Shown here: one piece after another, positions 43,524 to 55,365 of the stretch
Position numbering within the stretch: the stretch's first letter is position 1
Layout: the number at the start of each line of letters is the position of its first letter
Origin: Catonia carolina
Lineage: Eukaryota > Arthropoda > Insecta > Hemiptera > Achilidae
Length of the DNA: 64,000 nt
Direction: 5' to 3'
Assembly (NCBI GenBank): GCA_035578175.1
Contig: JAQMRL010000012.1
Location: 19,898,671-19,962,670, forward strand
Notes under the pieces: generated by a model
Databases searched by the model: none
What the model was told of the DNA's origin: nothing
Seen by the model: the letters and a program-made list of their open reading frames with translations, nothing else
Program-made: the position numbers and the translations under genes

Positions 43524-44464
43524 TTACTTTCTCTTGCCTATATGAATATATAGGAAGGAAAGTATTGTTTTCATGTCGATTTTTCGAAATCGAGTTTTCA
43601 CCGGATCTACACGTTTTCAGACTCCCTGAACCCAAAAAACATGTTTTTAGCTATTGGTCTGTGTGTGTGTCTGTGTGTGAACAGAATATCTCAAGAACGG
43701 AACATCGTACGAACTTGAAACTTGAAACTTAAGTTACATACCACTACCGGACCCGACACGAACATTTTCATCAAAATCGGTCAACCGGAAGTAGTAGTTT
43801 ATTCGTGTAATTTTTCACTTTTTTGCGATTTTCTCAAAAACTGGTCCTACGATTTTTTTTAAATCGTCTGGTTTACTCAATTTTTTATTCTCTACAAGAT
43901 AGGGTAGGCGCCATGTTTGCTGAAATTCTGCGTGAGGCTGTTTTTACGTAAAAACATTTTCTTTTTAAGATTGCGGCTTTTATATGCATTTCAGCGCAAA
44001 ACGTTATATAATAAAAGTTGTAGACAATGTAAAATTCTACAACTTTTATTTCAAACATTTCTTTGTATAACGCTTAGTTTAGCGGTAATTAGCAATTTTC
44101 TGTTTTTTTCTCACGAAAACGTGTGAAAAATCAATTTTTTTAAGATTTCGGCCTTGGTATGCATTTTACGACAAAAGTGTAGGCCTATATAATCAAATTT
44201 ATAGGAAATTAAAAGATCTACAACTTTTATTTAAAGAATTTTTCTCTACTGAGCCTAGTTTAGCGTGAAAGAGTGATTTTCCATATTTTTAAGCCAAACA
44301 AGTTGATTTTTTCCGTCTTTCACTCATGATTAAAATAAGGTTATGTTTTTTGATGTTAGTTTTTTGTTTATTTCTAATGTTTTATTACTAATGTTAGGTT
44401 ATATTGTTTAAATTATTTGCATTGGCAAAAGAAAGTTGTGTGAGTGTTTCATACCAGATTTTTA
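43524..44464 (+). mobile_element. family A, full-length copy
   Basis: ACTTTCTCTTGCC at 43526-43538, then atgaatatataggaaggaaa, gtattgttttcatgtcgatt, a short (TG)n, caaaatcggtcaaccggaag, two internal units each with a ctacaacttttat hairpin arm, a mutated right repeat (ggcaaaagaaagt) and the 3' hairpin gtgtgagtgtttcatac. Length 941 bp. Confidence 0.9.
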
Positions 44465-44772
44465 ACTATGCAGTAGAAGAATCCTTGGGGAGATAATAAA
44501 TCGAAGATCGGCGAAAAGAAAGCGAACCGTAACAGACAAGGAAATATAGTCTGAGGAACTCACCACTTGTATAAGAAGAAAGCTCTCAAGATAAACCAAG
44601 ATAAGACTGTATAATACGTACAGTGATCATAATAAGCCTGTGTGTCTGTACGCAAGTGAATACCTTAGAATGACCGGGAAAGTTGGTCTAAAAGAAGCAG
44701 AAGAATTTGAGAGAAAGATCGTTCACAAGATAATGGACCCAAAGATAGTAGACGGACGTTATACGAGTTTCA
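44465..44772 (+). pseudogene. LINE family L2x fragment
   Basis: In shifting frames it gives RILGEIINRRSAKRKRTVTD, ELTTCIRRKLSR, CLYASEYLRMTGKVGLKEAE and FERKIVHKIMDPKIVDGRY. It ends at a family A copy. The sequence that would follow begins the fragment at 47160, so a family A insertion may have split one L2x copy. Confidence 0.7.
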
Positions 44773-44951
44773 TTTTTTACGTTCTCTTGCCTATATGAAT
44801 ATGTAGGAAGAAAAGTATTGTTTTCATGTTGATTTTTCGAAATCGAGTTTTCACCGGATCTACACGTTTTCAGACCCAAAAAAACATGTTTTTAGCGACC
44901 AAAAAAACAGATCGCAAAAAATCATGTTTTTAGCGATTGGTCTTTGCGTGC

Positions 44952-45015
<64 letters not shown>

Positions 45016-45811
45016 AAAATATCTCAAGAACGGAACATCGTAGGCCTACGAACTTAAAACTTGAAACTTAAGTTACATACCAGTACCGAACCCGACACGA
45101 ACATTTTAATCAAAATCGGTCAAACGTAAGTACCTGTAGTAGTTTATTCGTGTAATTTTTCACTTTTTTGCGATTTTCTCAAAAACTGGTTCTACAATTT
45201 TTTTTTAAAATCGCCTCATTTACTAATATTTTTATGCTTTACAAGATAGGATAGGCGCCATCTCTGCTGTAATTCTTGGTGAGGCTGTTTTTTAGTAAAA
45301 CAATGGTTTTTTTAAGATTGCCACTTTAATATGCATTTTGGCACATAAATGTATGTAATAAAATTAGTAGAGAATTTAAAATCCTACAACTTTTATCTAA
45401 AACATTTTTTTGTATCATGCTTAGTTTAGCGGTAATTAGCAATTTTCTGTTTTTTTCTTTCACACGAAAACGTGTGAAAAATTGATTTTTTAAGATTTCA
45501 ACCTTAGTATACATTTTACGACAAAAATGTACCTAATAAAATTTATAGAAAATTTAAAGATCTACGACTTTTATTTTGAGCATTTTTCTCTACAGAGCCT
45601 AGTTTAGCGTGAAAAAGTGATTTTCCGTATTTTTAAGTTAAACTGAGGATGATTTTCATTTTGCGTCTTTCACTTATAATTAAAATTAGGTTATGTTTAT
45701 TGAGGTTAGTTTTTTGTTTATTTCTAATGTTTTATTACTAATGTTAGGATTATTGTTAATTATTTGCATTGGCAAGAGAAAGTTGTGTGAGTCTTTCACA
45801 CCAGATGTTTT
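44773..45811 (+). mobile_element. family A, full-length copy with long (TG)n
   Basis: 5' end ttacgttctcttgcctatat. A local duplication of catgtttttagcga surrounds the microsatellite start. (TG)n runs 44950-45012. Right repeat ggcaagagaaagt and hairpin gtgtgagtctttcacac at the 3' end. Confidence 0.9.
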
Positions 45812-46008
45812 ACATATTATTTATTTGTGTCTGTACAATGAATTACAGTAACAAATGTGCTGAAAATTACAATGATACAAAAATGATAACATGGACGACA
45901 TGAAGAAGCAGACAACCGATTGATGGAGCTTCTAATTTTTTTGTTACTAATGGTAATATGAATCAGTGCATATTAGTTATATTATAGTCATCTGAATTGT
46001 TTTTTTTT

Positions 46009-46932
46009 TTTTACTTTCTCTTGCCTATATAAATATATAGGAAGGAAAATATTGTTTTCATGTCGATTTTTCTAAATCGAGTTTTCACTGGATCTACACG
46101 TTTCCAGACCCCCTGAACCCAAACAAACATGTTTTTAGCGATTGTTCTGTGTGTGTAAACAGAATATCTTAAGAACGGAACATCGTACGAACTTGAAACT
46201 TGAAACTTTAGTTAGATACTACTACCGGACACGACACGAACATTTCACAAAAATCGGTCAACCGGAAGCAGTATAGTTTATTAATGTCATTTTTCACTTT
46301 TATGCGATTTTCTCAAAAACGACTCTTATGATGTTTTTTAAAACCGCCTCGTTTACTTATTTTTTATGCTCTAAAAGACAGGGTAGGCGCCAAGTCTGCT
46401 GAAATTCTTGGGAAGGCTGTTTTCTCGTAAAAAATTGTTTTTTTAAGACTGCGGCTTTATTATGCATTTTAGCGCAAAAATGTTATAACAAAAGTTTTAG
46501 AGAATCTAAAATTCTACAACTTTTATTTCAAACATTTTTTGTATAGCGCTTAATTTAGCGGTAATGAGCAATTTTCGGGTTTTTCACGAAAATGTGTAAA
46601 AAAAATCAATATTTTTAAGATCTCAGCCTTAGCATTTTACGACAAACTTGTATATATAATAAAATTTATAGAAAGTTAAAAGATCTATAACTTTTATTTA
46701 GAGCATTTTTCTCTGCAGAACCTAGTTTAGCGTGAAAGAGTGATTTTCCGTATTTTTAAGCAAAACTTAGGTTGATTTTCATTTTGCGTCTTTCACTCAT
46801 GATTAAAATAAGGTTATGTTTATTGTTAGCTTTTTTGTTTATTTTTAATGTTTTATTACAGATGTTAGGTTATATTGTTAATTATTGACATTGGCAAGAG
46901 GAAGTTGTGCGTGTGTTTCACACCAGATTTTT
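46009..46932 (+). mobile_element. family A, full-length copy
   Basis: ACTTTCTCTTGCC near 46013, a very short microsatellite (tgtgtgtg), both internal units, a mutated right repeat ggcaagaggaagt, hairpin gtgcgtgtgtttcacac and cagattttt. Confidence 0.9.
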
Positions 46933-47159
46933 AACTTTATTTTACTTTAGGGTAATAACAAATCTCTGTTCCAAGTTCTCTTTAGCCTTCTGGAAGGGTT
47001 GTCCGGTAAAGTAATTGAGCTAATCGGCTTAATTATTTCGTTTTTATGTCTAGCTAATTTTCTTTGAAAGTATTCATTGTATTGTTTTATTTTGTCGAAT
47101 ACGTAAGGAACGTTCAGGTCATTGTGAATAGTCTCGTTTCAAGCTTATCAAGGAGTTCG

Positions 47160-47580
47160 TAATAACTCGAAGTAGATATAAGTTACGAGTATGAAAAACA
47201 CAGTACAAGGAAATGAACTATTAACGAAAATAATAAGGAAAAGAAGGCAAACATTTTATGAACACCTGTTTAGAATGGATGATAAAACAAAATTTTAAGA
47301 CAATAAACAATAGACCTAAGGTGTCGGATAAATGGTTTAAAGAAGTCAGAAAGGAAACCCAGAATAAACCGAGAAAACGTGAAGAAGCGAAACGAATTCT
47401 GACAACTAATTGCGGACTTTAGAAGGTTCCATGAAGAACAAAAACAGAATACCTGTTTGACAGAAGTAAAGAAGAAAAACCTACAGTGAACGAATGCTGA
47501 GAATATTGGCTGCAAAATGAGCTTCTAGAAATGTCTGAAGTCACCTCACGTGGTCTAAAATTGGCCCGATACGAAAAAAA
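47160..47580 (+). pseudogene. LINE family L2x C-terminus and 3' end
   Basis: Starts where 44465-44772 stops (YKLRVxKTQYKE), then HLFRMDD, DKWFKEVRKETQNKPRKREE and RMLRILAAK, and a 3' tail gtcacctcacgtggtctaaa shared with 7330 and 16960. Stops throughout. Confidence 0.7.
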
Positions 47581-47689
47581 AATTAATATAATTATAATAT
47601 AATTATTATAATATTAATATAATTGTTTAGAATAAATTAAGGAAGGATACACGTGAAAATATCAACTTAAATTTTATATTCCTATAATT

Positions 47690-48185
47690 AAACAGTAGAA
47701 TCCCTGGGGAGAAAACACAACCGAAGATCAGCGAAAAGGAAGCGAACTATAGCAGACGAGGAAATATAGCTGGTGCGCTCTGAGGAACTCACCACTTGTA
47801 TAAGAAGAAACCTTTCTCAAGATACGACAAGATTAGATATTATAAAACTGTGATAAATCCTGTGTGTCTGTACGCAAGTGAGTGTCTTAGAATGACCGGG
47901 TAGGTTGGTCTTAGAGCAGAGAAATTTGAGAGAAAGATCTTTCGCAACATATCGGGTCCTAAGATAGTGAACGGACAAGTTGTAGGTTACTAGAACGAGA
48001 AGATTTTTTCAAGAAAACGAACAATCAATGGAAACGATTGACAAAAATCTTTAAATACTAAACAATAGGCAAAATATGTCGAAAAAATAGTTTAAACAAA
48101 TCAGAAGGAATATTGAGAAAACTATGAAAGAAAGAATTTTGAGGAAACTAAGAAAGAAAGGAAGAATTAAAAAAACCTAATGGAT
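47690..48185 (+). pseudogene. LINE family L2x fragment, second copy
   Basis: Restarts upstream of 47160 (agaatccctggggagaaaac, gcgaaaaggaagcgaac). It gives AGALRNSPLV and SVSVLE-like remnants, a KFERKIF segment, and a degenerate wfkqirrnie stretch. Heavily decayed. Confidence 0.65.
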
Positions 48186-48243
48186 CGAAATAAATTTAAA
48201 CAATCAAATACTGACTTTAATAGGTTTACTGCTGTGAGACATA

Positions 48244-49329
<1,086 letters not shown>

Positions 49330-50280
49330 ACTTTCTCTTGCCTATATGAATATATAGGACGGAGAGTATTGTTTTCATGTCGATTTTTCGAAATCGAGTT
49401 TTCACCGGATCTACACGTTTTCAGACCCCCTGAACCCAAAAAACATGTTTTTAGCGATTGGTCTGTGTGTGTGTCTGTGTGTGTGTGTGTCTGTGTGTGA
49501 ACAGAATATCTCAAGAACGGAACATCGTACAAACTTGAAACTTGAAACTTAAGTTACATACCACTACCGGACGCGACACGAATATTTTCATCAAAATCGG
49601 TCAACCGGAAGTAGTAGTTTATTCGTATAATTTTTCAGTTTTTTGCGATTTTCTCAAAAACTGGTCCTACGATTTTTTTTAAAATCGCCTATTTTACTCA
49701 ATTTTTTATTCTCTACAAGATAGGATAGGCGCCATGTTTGCTGAAATTCTCGGTGAGGCTGTTTTCACGTAAAAACGTTGTTTTTTTAAGATTACGGCTT
49801 TAATATAAATTTTAGCGCAAAAACTTATGTTATAAAAGTTGTAGAGAATTTAAAAACCTACAACTTTTGTCTCAAACATTTTTTTGTATAACGCTTAGTT
49901 TAGCGGTAATTTGCGATTTTCTGTTTTTTTTCTCACGAAAACGTGAGAAAAATCGATTTTTTTAACATTTCGGTCTTAGTATGCATTTTACGACAAAAGT
50001 GTATATAATTAAATTTATAGAAAATTAAAAGATCTACAACTTTTGTTTAGAGCATTTTTCTCTACAGAGCCTAGTTTAGCGTGAAAGCGTGATTTTCCGT
50101 ATTTTTAAGCCAAACTGAGTTCGATTGTCATTTTGCGTCATTCACTCATGATTAAAATAAGGTTATGTTTTTGAGGTTAGTTTTTGTTCATTTCTAATGT
50201 TTAAATACTAATGTTAGGTTTATTATTAATTATTTTCATTGGCAAGAGAAAGTTGTGTGAGTGTTTCACACCAGATTTTT
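49330..50280 (+). mobile_element. family A, reference copy, head-to-tail with the previous one
   Basis: Left subterminal repeat ACTTTCTCTTGCC at 49330-49342, right repeat GGCAAGAGAAAGT at 50241-50253, hairpin arms GTGTGA (50255-50260) and TCACAC (50266-50271), last bases CAGATTTTT (50272-50280). (TG)n at 49462-49499. Internal units begin at about 49787 (aagattacggctttaatat) and 49964 (ttaacatttcggtcttagta), about 177 bp apart. There is no transposase or helicase frame. This structure matches DINE-1/HINE elements. Confidence 0.95.
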
Positions 50281-50616
50281 ATGTTTCAATTATTCACATT
50301 GTCAGAAACACTTCGAGACACATCACTGTTACCACTGAGTGCTTTTGCCATTGAGACTTTTCTCTCATTTTTCATACCGTTTTTTATTTTACCCGGTAGT
50401 AAACATTATGGTGATTTCAGAAATACCTTAGCTTTTTCTTTTTTTTATTCGAATTCAGCACTAATTTTTACACTTATTTAAATTATAATTTAGATTTTGT
50501 GATTTTTAAATCAATTAGTTACAATAATTTTTGTTTCATAAGTTGGTAGCATAATAATTTTTTTAAGAAACAATTTCATCGTTTATAGCAGTTCTTTCAT
50601 TATAAAAAATTGGGGG
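50281..50616. other. unassigned AT-rich sequence
   Basis: Nothing recognised. Confidence 0.5.
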
Positions 50617-50745
50617 ATGCCTCCGTGGCATAGTAAAGTTAGCACGCTAGGTTACCACTTGAAGGGTCTCGGCTGCGATTCCCGGCTAGGGTCTGGAAGT
50701 TATTACATGTCAGAAATCACTTTCATACCCCAAAGGTAGTTGTTA
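50617..50745 (+). mobile_element. tRNA-derived SINE, family S3
   Basis: gcctccgtggcatagtaaag and ttagcacgctagg form the A-box region. ggctgcgattcccggctag is the B-box region with its first T replaced. tctggaagttattacatgtc follows. It aligns with 475-640. Confidence 0.6.
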
Positions 50746-50989
50746 TTATATTTTGTTTTGTCATTGTATACATTGTGAATTAATTAGTGTTTTCAAATTT
50801 TTGCCTAAGGAAAGCCACAAAATATACCATTTTTGTTGTTTTAGTTTATGTGGAATTTTACTAATTCGGACTCGTCTTCCACCCATATATTCCGAATTAG
50901 TGAAGTTTTACTTTATAACAATTATTTCAAAAAAGACGCAACCGTAACATTAGAAAGGTAGATTTAGCCCCTAACGCATAGGTAAATTT

Positions 50990-51123
50990 CATTTTTATAA
51001 ATTAAAGTTACTATAGGAAATAAAAAATTTTACAACGTTTATTTTAAGCATGTTTTTTTCTATCGAGTTTAGCGTCAATTAGCAGAGTAATTCATGTGAA
51101 TGATTCAGACCAGATTATTTTTG
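50990..51123 (+). mobile_element. family A 3' fragment
   Basis: aaaaaattttacaacgttta, ttttctatcgagtttagcgt, caattagcag, then a degenerate hairpin gtgaatgattcagac and cagatta. The tail internal unit was deleted. Confidence 0.6.
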
Positions 51124-51667
51124 TATTACATTCATGTCAGCTAAAAACGAGTTTATCCTTTTTGAAACAACCTGTATTATCTTAATTTGAAGGCCAACGT
51201 GAAAGAAACCTATCATAAACTTAACTACAAATTTGTTTAAATACAGTGTTGCTTTTTATTTACTCCGGAACAATCTTATCTCTTTATTTTTTGTAATCTT
51301 TGTTGATTTTTGCATAAATTTCTAATAATTTATAAAATATGTTTGTTTTACTTGTCAGTGAAACATTTGTATGCACTGTCCTATTTATAATGTTTAACAG
51401 GATGAACCAACCTCTCCTTGTTTCTTTCTCTATTAAAACATTTCAAAATACTTTTGACATCATTTCTTAATCTTATCATATTTGAGATCAAAATTTTGTA
51501 ACTTTTTTATATTTTTCTAGCACAAGTTTTGTTTTTGTTATTTAGTAAATGTATCCAGGTGATTTGCGTAAATGGAGTACAGTTGTGCATGTCAAGACAA
51601 ACTGAAAGCCTAGATACGATGCAAGATCAAAAAGTAACAATTTTTTTATTTAAAATGAGGGATAACC
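51124..51667. other. unassigned AT-rich sequence
   Basis: Nothing recognised on either strand. Confidence 0.5.
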
Positions 51668-51993
51668 CACTAGGTCGGTCTAGGAGTAAAGTCGTCGCTG
51701 TTAATCGGCTGTTTAACAGCTGATTTTCGGAGACCAAGGTTCCTGGTTCAAACCTTAGTAAAGGTAGTTCCAACTTTTTACGGATTTGAACACTAAACAG
51801 TGGTTACCGGTGTACTTTGATGGTTGAGGTTCAATTAACCATACTCTCTCAGGAATCGTAGGCATGAGACTGTACAAAACTGCACCTCATTTACCCGTAA
51901 TACATATCATCCTCATCTCATTGGGTCATGGGATTGCTTATTGTTATAAATTGAACAAATTACAGCTTACACGCATTAGGAATAAAAAAAAAA
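51668..51993 (+). mobile_element. tRNA-derived SINE S2, full-length-type copy
   Basis: A box (gtcggtctaggagtaaagtc), B box (ggttcaaacc), cagtggttaccggtgtactt, ttgatggttgaggttcaatt, ctcattgggtcatgggattg, ttgaacaaattacagc and an A10 tail. The head-to-tail length is about 326 bp. Confidence 0.8.
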
Positions 51994-52376
51994 TTAGGGA
52001 TGTGTCGATTCTCCATACCGCCGATACTTGAAAAATAATCGGTACCTAAATCGACGTTATAAGTCGATTCTTCGCTACCGATTCTTTGTAGTTTTCGAAC
52101 ATTGGCAAAAATGCAGTAATTCTTTAAGATAAAAAAATATTAAATATTAATTCAGATGGGTAAATTTGGCTTGGGAAAGTAAAGGAAACTGTTGTATAAC
52201 TGATTCGACGAATCTTAAAAAAACCAGCCGATGGCTAGTTTTTTACGAATACGGCTATCCAAAAAAGAAACTAGTACAAATGAATCACCTATCGAACTAT
52301 GGATCAAGTATGTCACGATTCGATACAACAAGTTCACGCGATCGGGCTTTCAGGGTGAAGAATAAACTGTAGTAAA

Positions 52377-53072
52377 AAAAGGATCACTTCGTGAAAATTA
52401 ATAAGAACATGACGAAAGTGTTTTGCAGCTTAACAAGAGTGGTTTAGAAGAGATGGGAAATTTAAAAGTAGGCAACGAAAACATACAGGAAGTTGGGGAA
52501 TTCTGCTATTTAGGGAGCAAAATAACAAAAGATGGTAGAAGCACATGTGATATCAAAAGTAGTATTGCTCAAGCTAGAAGGGCCTTTGAAATGAAAAAGA
52601 GTTTACTGACTACAAATATTGGTTTACAGATTAGGAAAAATTACTTAAAACACTATGTTTGGAATGTAGCGTTATACGGGAGCGAAACGTGGGTGATAGG
52701 GGCTATTAAAAGTAAGAGGATAAAAGCTTTTGAAATGTGGTGTTAGAGGAAAATGTTGAAGATAAGGTGGGTGGACAAATTAAATAATTTATAGGTTCTT
52801 AGACGAGTGAATGAAAGATGTATAATGGAAACATCTTACCAAAAGAAGGGATAGGCCAGTGGGGCATATCTTAAGACATCCAAATATTGTTCTATCGATA
52901 ATAGAGGGTAATATTGAGGGATGGAATTGTAGGGGTAGGTAAAGATTAGAATATTGAACGCAAATTACGAAAGATGTAGGGTGTTGCAGGTATGTAGATG
53001 TTAAACGACTTGCGCAAGATAGAACAGCTTGGAGAACTGCATCAAACCAGTCGAGAGAATGATGACAAAAAA
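52377..53072 (+). mobile_element. RTE-type LINE, 5' truncated copy
   Basis: Collinear with the last 690 bases or so of the 55.4 kb element, from the KINKNxTKV segment to the gatgacaaaaaa end, visibly above 90% identical. The frame 52423-52746 reads EEMGNLKVGNENIQEVGEFC, ARRAFEMKKSLLTTNIGLQI and ALYGSETWVIGAI. It is ended by TAG where the other copy has TAT (CYRKML), and further changes follow. The word tgtagta flanks it at 52368-52374 and 53073-53079, a probable 7-bp target duplication. Confidence 0.85.
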
Positions 53073-53094
53073 TGTAGTACATTTAACGTTTATA

Positions 53095-54022
53095 CGAGGT
53101 CTGTGCAATAAATACGCGAACTTGTGCACGCTAGTGCCCATGACTCAGACTATAGTCCCACCCACTAGCGGCGCTAGTTGCCTGATTCCCAATGAGCCGT
53201 CAGTGCTTGGCCGATCATCAAACTGTGCCTATAGTGCTAGTTATGTTAGTTTCTGTTGTGCTTGTTTTTACTGTTTGTCGAAAATGGAAACTGACGAAAT
53301 CACGGAGCAACGAATCAATATCAAGTTTTTGGTGAAGTGCAGTAAAAGTTATAGAGAAATTACTGAAATGTTGACAGCTGTTTACGGTGATAATGCTCTG
53401 AAGAAAACATCAGTTTTCACGTGGATTAAGCGTTTTTAAGATGGCCAACAAGACGCCACAGATGATGCAAGGCTGGGACGACCTTCAAACACCTGTGTAG
53501 GACGACAACATTGATCATGTGCGGTCCCTTGTCCTTACTGATCGTCGAAAAACTGTCCGAATGATAGCTGATGACAGAATCTTGGAAAATCAACAGTGCA
53601 CGCTATTTTAACCGAACATTTGTCAAGGTGATGGATGGATCCTTCACCATGACAATGCACCTGCACATTCAGCATTGATTGTTCGCCAGTTTCTGACAAA
53701 AAATTCAATCACCATACTTGATCATCCTTCTTACTCACCAGATATCACCTCATGCGACTTTTTCCTATTCCCAAAATGCAAAAATGTGATGAGGGGACAT
53801 CACTGGGAAGATTTGTACACAAAAAAGCAAGAAACGAGGAGAACAATAAAAAGCCTAACTGCTGAGGACTTCCAAGGGGGCTTTAAACAGTGAAATAGAA
53901 AATGGAATAAGTGCATAGCAACAAATGGAGAGTACTTTGAAGGGGACAAAATTGATGTAGACTAAATTTTGCAAAATAAAGTTTTTATGGGCTCAGTTCG
54001 CGTATTTATTGGACAGACCTCG
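53095..54022 (+). mobile_element. mariner element with internal deletion
   Basis: The ends cgaggtctgtgcaataaata and tatttattggacagacctcg are inverted repeats (about 26 of 28 matching), flanked by TA at 53093-53094 and 54023-54024. At 928 bp it is about 350 bp shorter than a typical 1.3-kb mariner. The missing part is the middle of the transposase gene. Confidence 0.9.
53284..53955 (+). pseudogene. mariner (DD34D) transposase, internally deleted
   Basis: The N-terminus METDEITEQRINIKFLVKCS, then YGDNALKKTSVFTWIKRF and a stop (first helix-turn-helix). Degenerate RLGRPSN and GRRKTVRMIADD segments follow. After the deletion, LHHDNAPAHSALIVRQFLTK (second catalytic Asp at 53651), HPSYSPDITSCDFFLFPKCK (third Asp at 53756, 34 residues later) and AEDFQGGFKQ. 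The first catalytic Asp (usually in TGDE or TGDEsW) is lost. The helix-turn-helix start and the end of the gene match GVQW-type insect mariners in layout. Confidence 0.85.
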
Positions 54023-54529
54023 TACTGCTCACGTGGATTTCTTCATTTTTCGATTTCTTTATAACCTAAAAACTACGAACCAGGAGTGAATGAATCGAAG
54101 TATTCTCAATTATTTTGAGCGGTTTCGATTGATCGATCGGCGTTGTTGTATAATAGTAAAAGTATAACATCAGGATACGGTTACGAGCATGAGGTTAACT
54201 GATGAGGTTGACTTGTGTTTCATTGCGTGTACCGTGAAAGTTATAATATAAAAAATATTTTTTTAGTTTTAGTTTGATTATATTTTCCAATTTTAAGTTT
54301 AATTATACAGTTTTATTTTATTAATAAAACTAAAACGATCGAACGTTATTCTAAACGATCTGAAGTGTGGAAACATTTTGAATTTCTGTTGTTCAATTTT
54401 TTTTTGTTTTGATTTTACAAATTTTGGTATCGGAATCGAGAATCGTCTACTTGTTTCATGGTATCGAGAATCGAAAAATATTGGTATCGATATAATTACT
54501 ATTTAAAATATTTATTTGATTTGAAATGT

Positions 54530-54900
54530 AAAATCTGGTGTGAAACACTCATACGACTCTGTCTTTCTAATGTAAATAATTTAAAATATAACCTTATGTT
54601 TAATTGTAGGTGAACAATTTAAAATTATTAACGTATCCCAACTTTAATCATGAATGAATGACGATACATGAATATCAATCTCTGTCGAACTTAAAAATTT
54701 ACGTTATACTCTGTAGAAACAAAATTTTTGAAATAAATTTGCAGGTTTTTTTAATTTTTTATAACTTATTTCATTTATATTTTTGTCGGCTAATTCATAC
54801 TAATTCCGCAATGTTCAATAAACACCCATTTTTACCGATTTTAATGATAAAATAAAAATACGGAAATTTTTAATTGACGCTAACGTAAGCTCTGTAGAGA
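54530..54900 (-). mobile_element. family A, 3' half, truncated
   Basis: Reversed 3' end (aaatctggtgtgaaacactc, atacgactctgtcttt), the ttaatcatgaatgaatgacg block and a single internal unit. It ends shortly before the next copy, which runs in the opposite direction. Confidence 0.7.
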
Positions 54901-55354
54901 AAAGTGATACAATTTATTTTTACTTTCTCTTGCCTATATGAATATATAGGAAGGAAAGTATTGTTTTCACTTTCCTATGTTCCCGGATCTACACGTTTTC
55001 AGACCCCCTGAACCCAAAAAATATGTTTTTAGCGATTGGTCTGTGTGTGTGTATACAAAATATCTCAAGAACGGAACATTGTACGAACTTGAAACTTGAA
55101 ACTTAAGTTACATACCACTACTGGACCCGACACGATCATTTTCATCAAAATCGGTCAACCGGAAGTAGTAGTTATTCGTGTAGTTTTTCACTTTTTTGCA
55201 ACTGGTCCTACTGGTCCTACGATTTTTTTTAAAATCGCCTGGTTTACTCAATTTTTTATTCTCTACAAAATAGGGTAGACGCCATGTTTGCTGAAATTCT
55301 GAGTGAGGCTGTTTTTACGTAAAAAAAGTGTTTTTTTAAGATTACGGCTTTAAT

Positions 55355-55365
55355 ATGTATTATAG
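55355..55365. repeat. 11-bp target-site duplication, left
   Basis: atgtattatag, identical to 58735-58745. Family A copies have only one such word here (taatatgcattttag-like), so the second was made by the LINE insertion. Confidence 0.9.

Larger units (their letters stand above)
51995..54490. mobile_element. hAT-like DNA transposon remnant hosting two later insertions
   Basis: atgtgtcgattctccatacc (51999-52018) matches, inverted, ggtatcgagaatcgaaaaat near 54461-54480 at about 15 of 20 positions. Both ends are dominated by TCGATT/ATCGA words, as in several hAT families. A short frame near 54353 reads KRSEVWKHFEF, which looks like the start of a BED zinc finger. The LINE at 52377 and the mariner at 53095 lie inside. 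The left coding part (52160-52370) is unrecognisable. The assignment is tentative. Confidence 0.4.

Noticed and set aside
43447..43635. Repeated short frame reading LKTCRSGENSISKNRHENNTF on several family A copies
   Set aside because: It recurs because the DNA repeat recurs. It has no start context and is disrupted in most copies, so it is not a conserved peptide.
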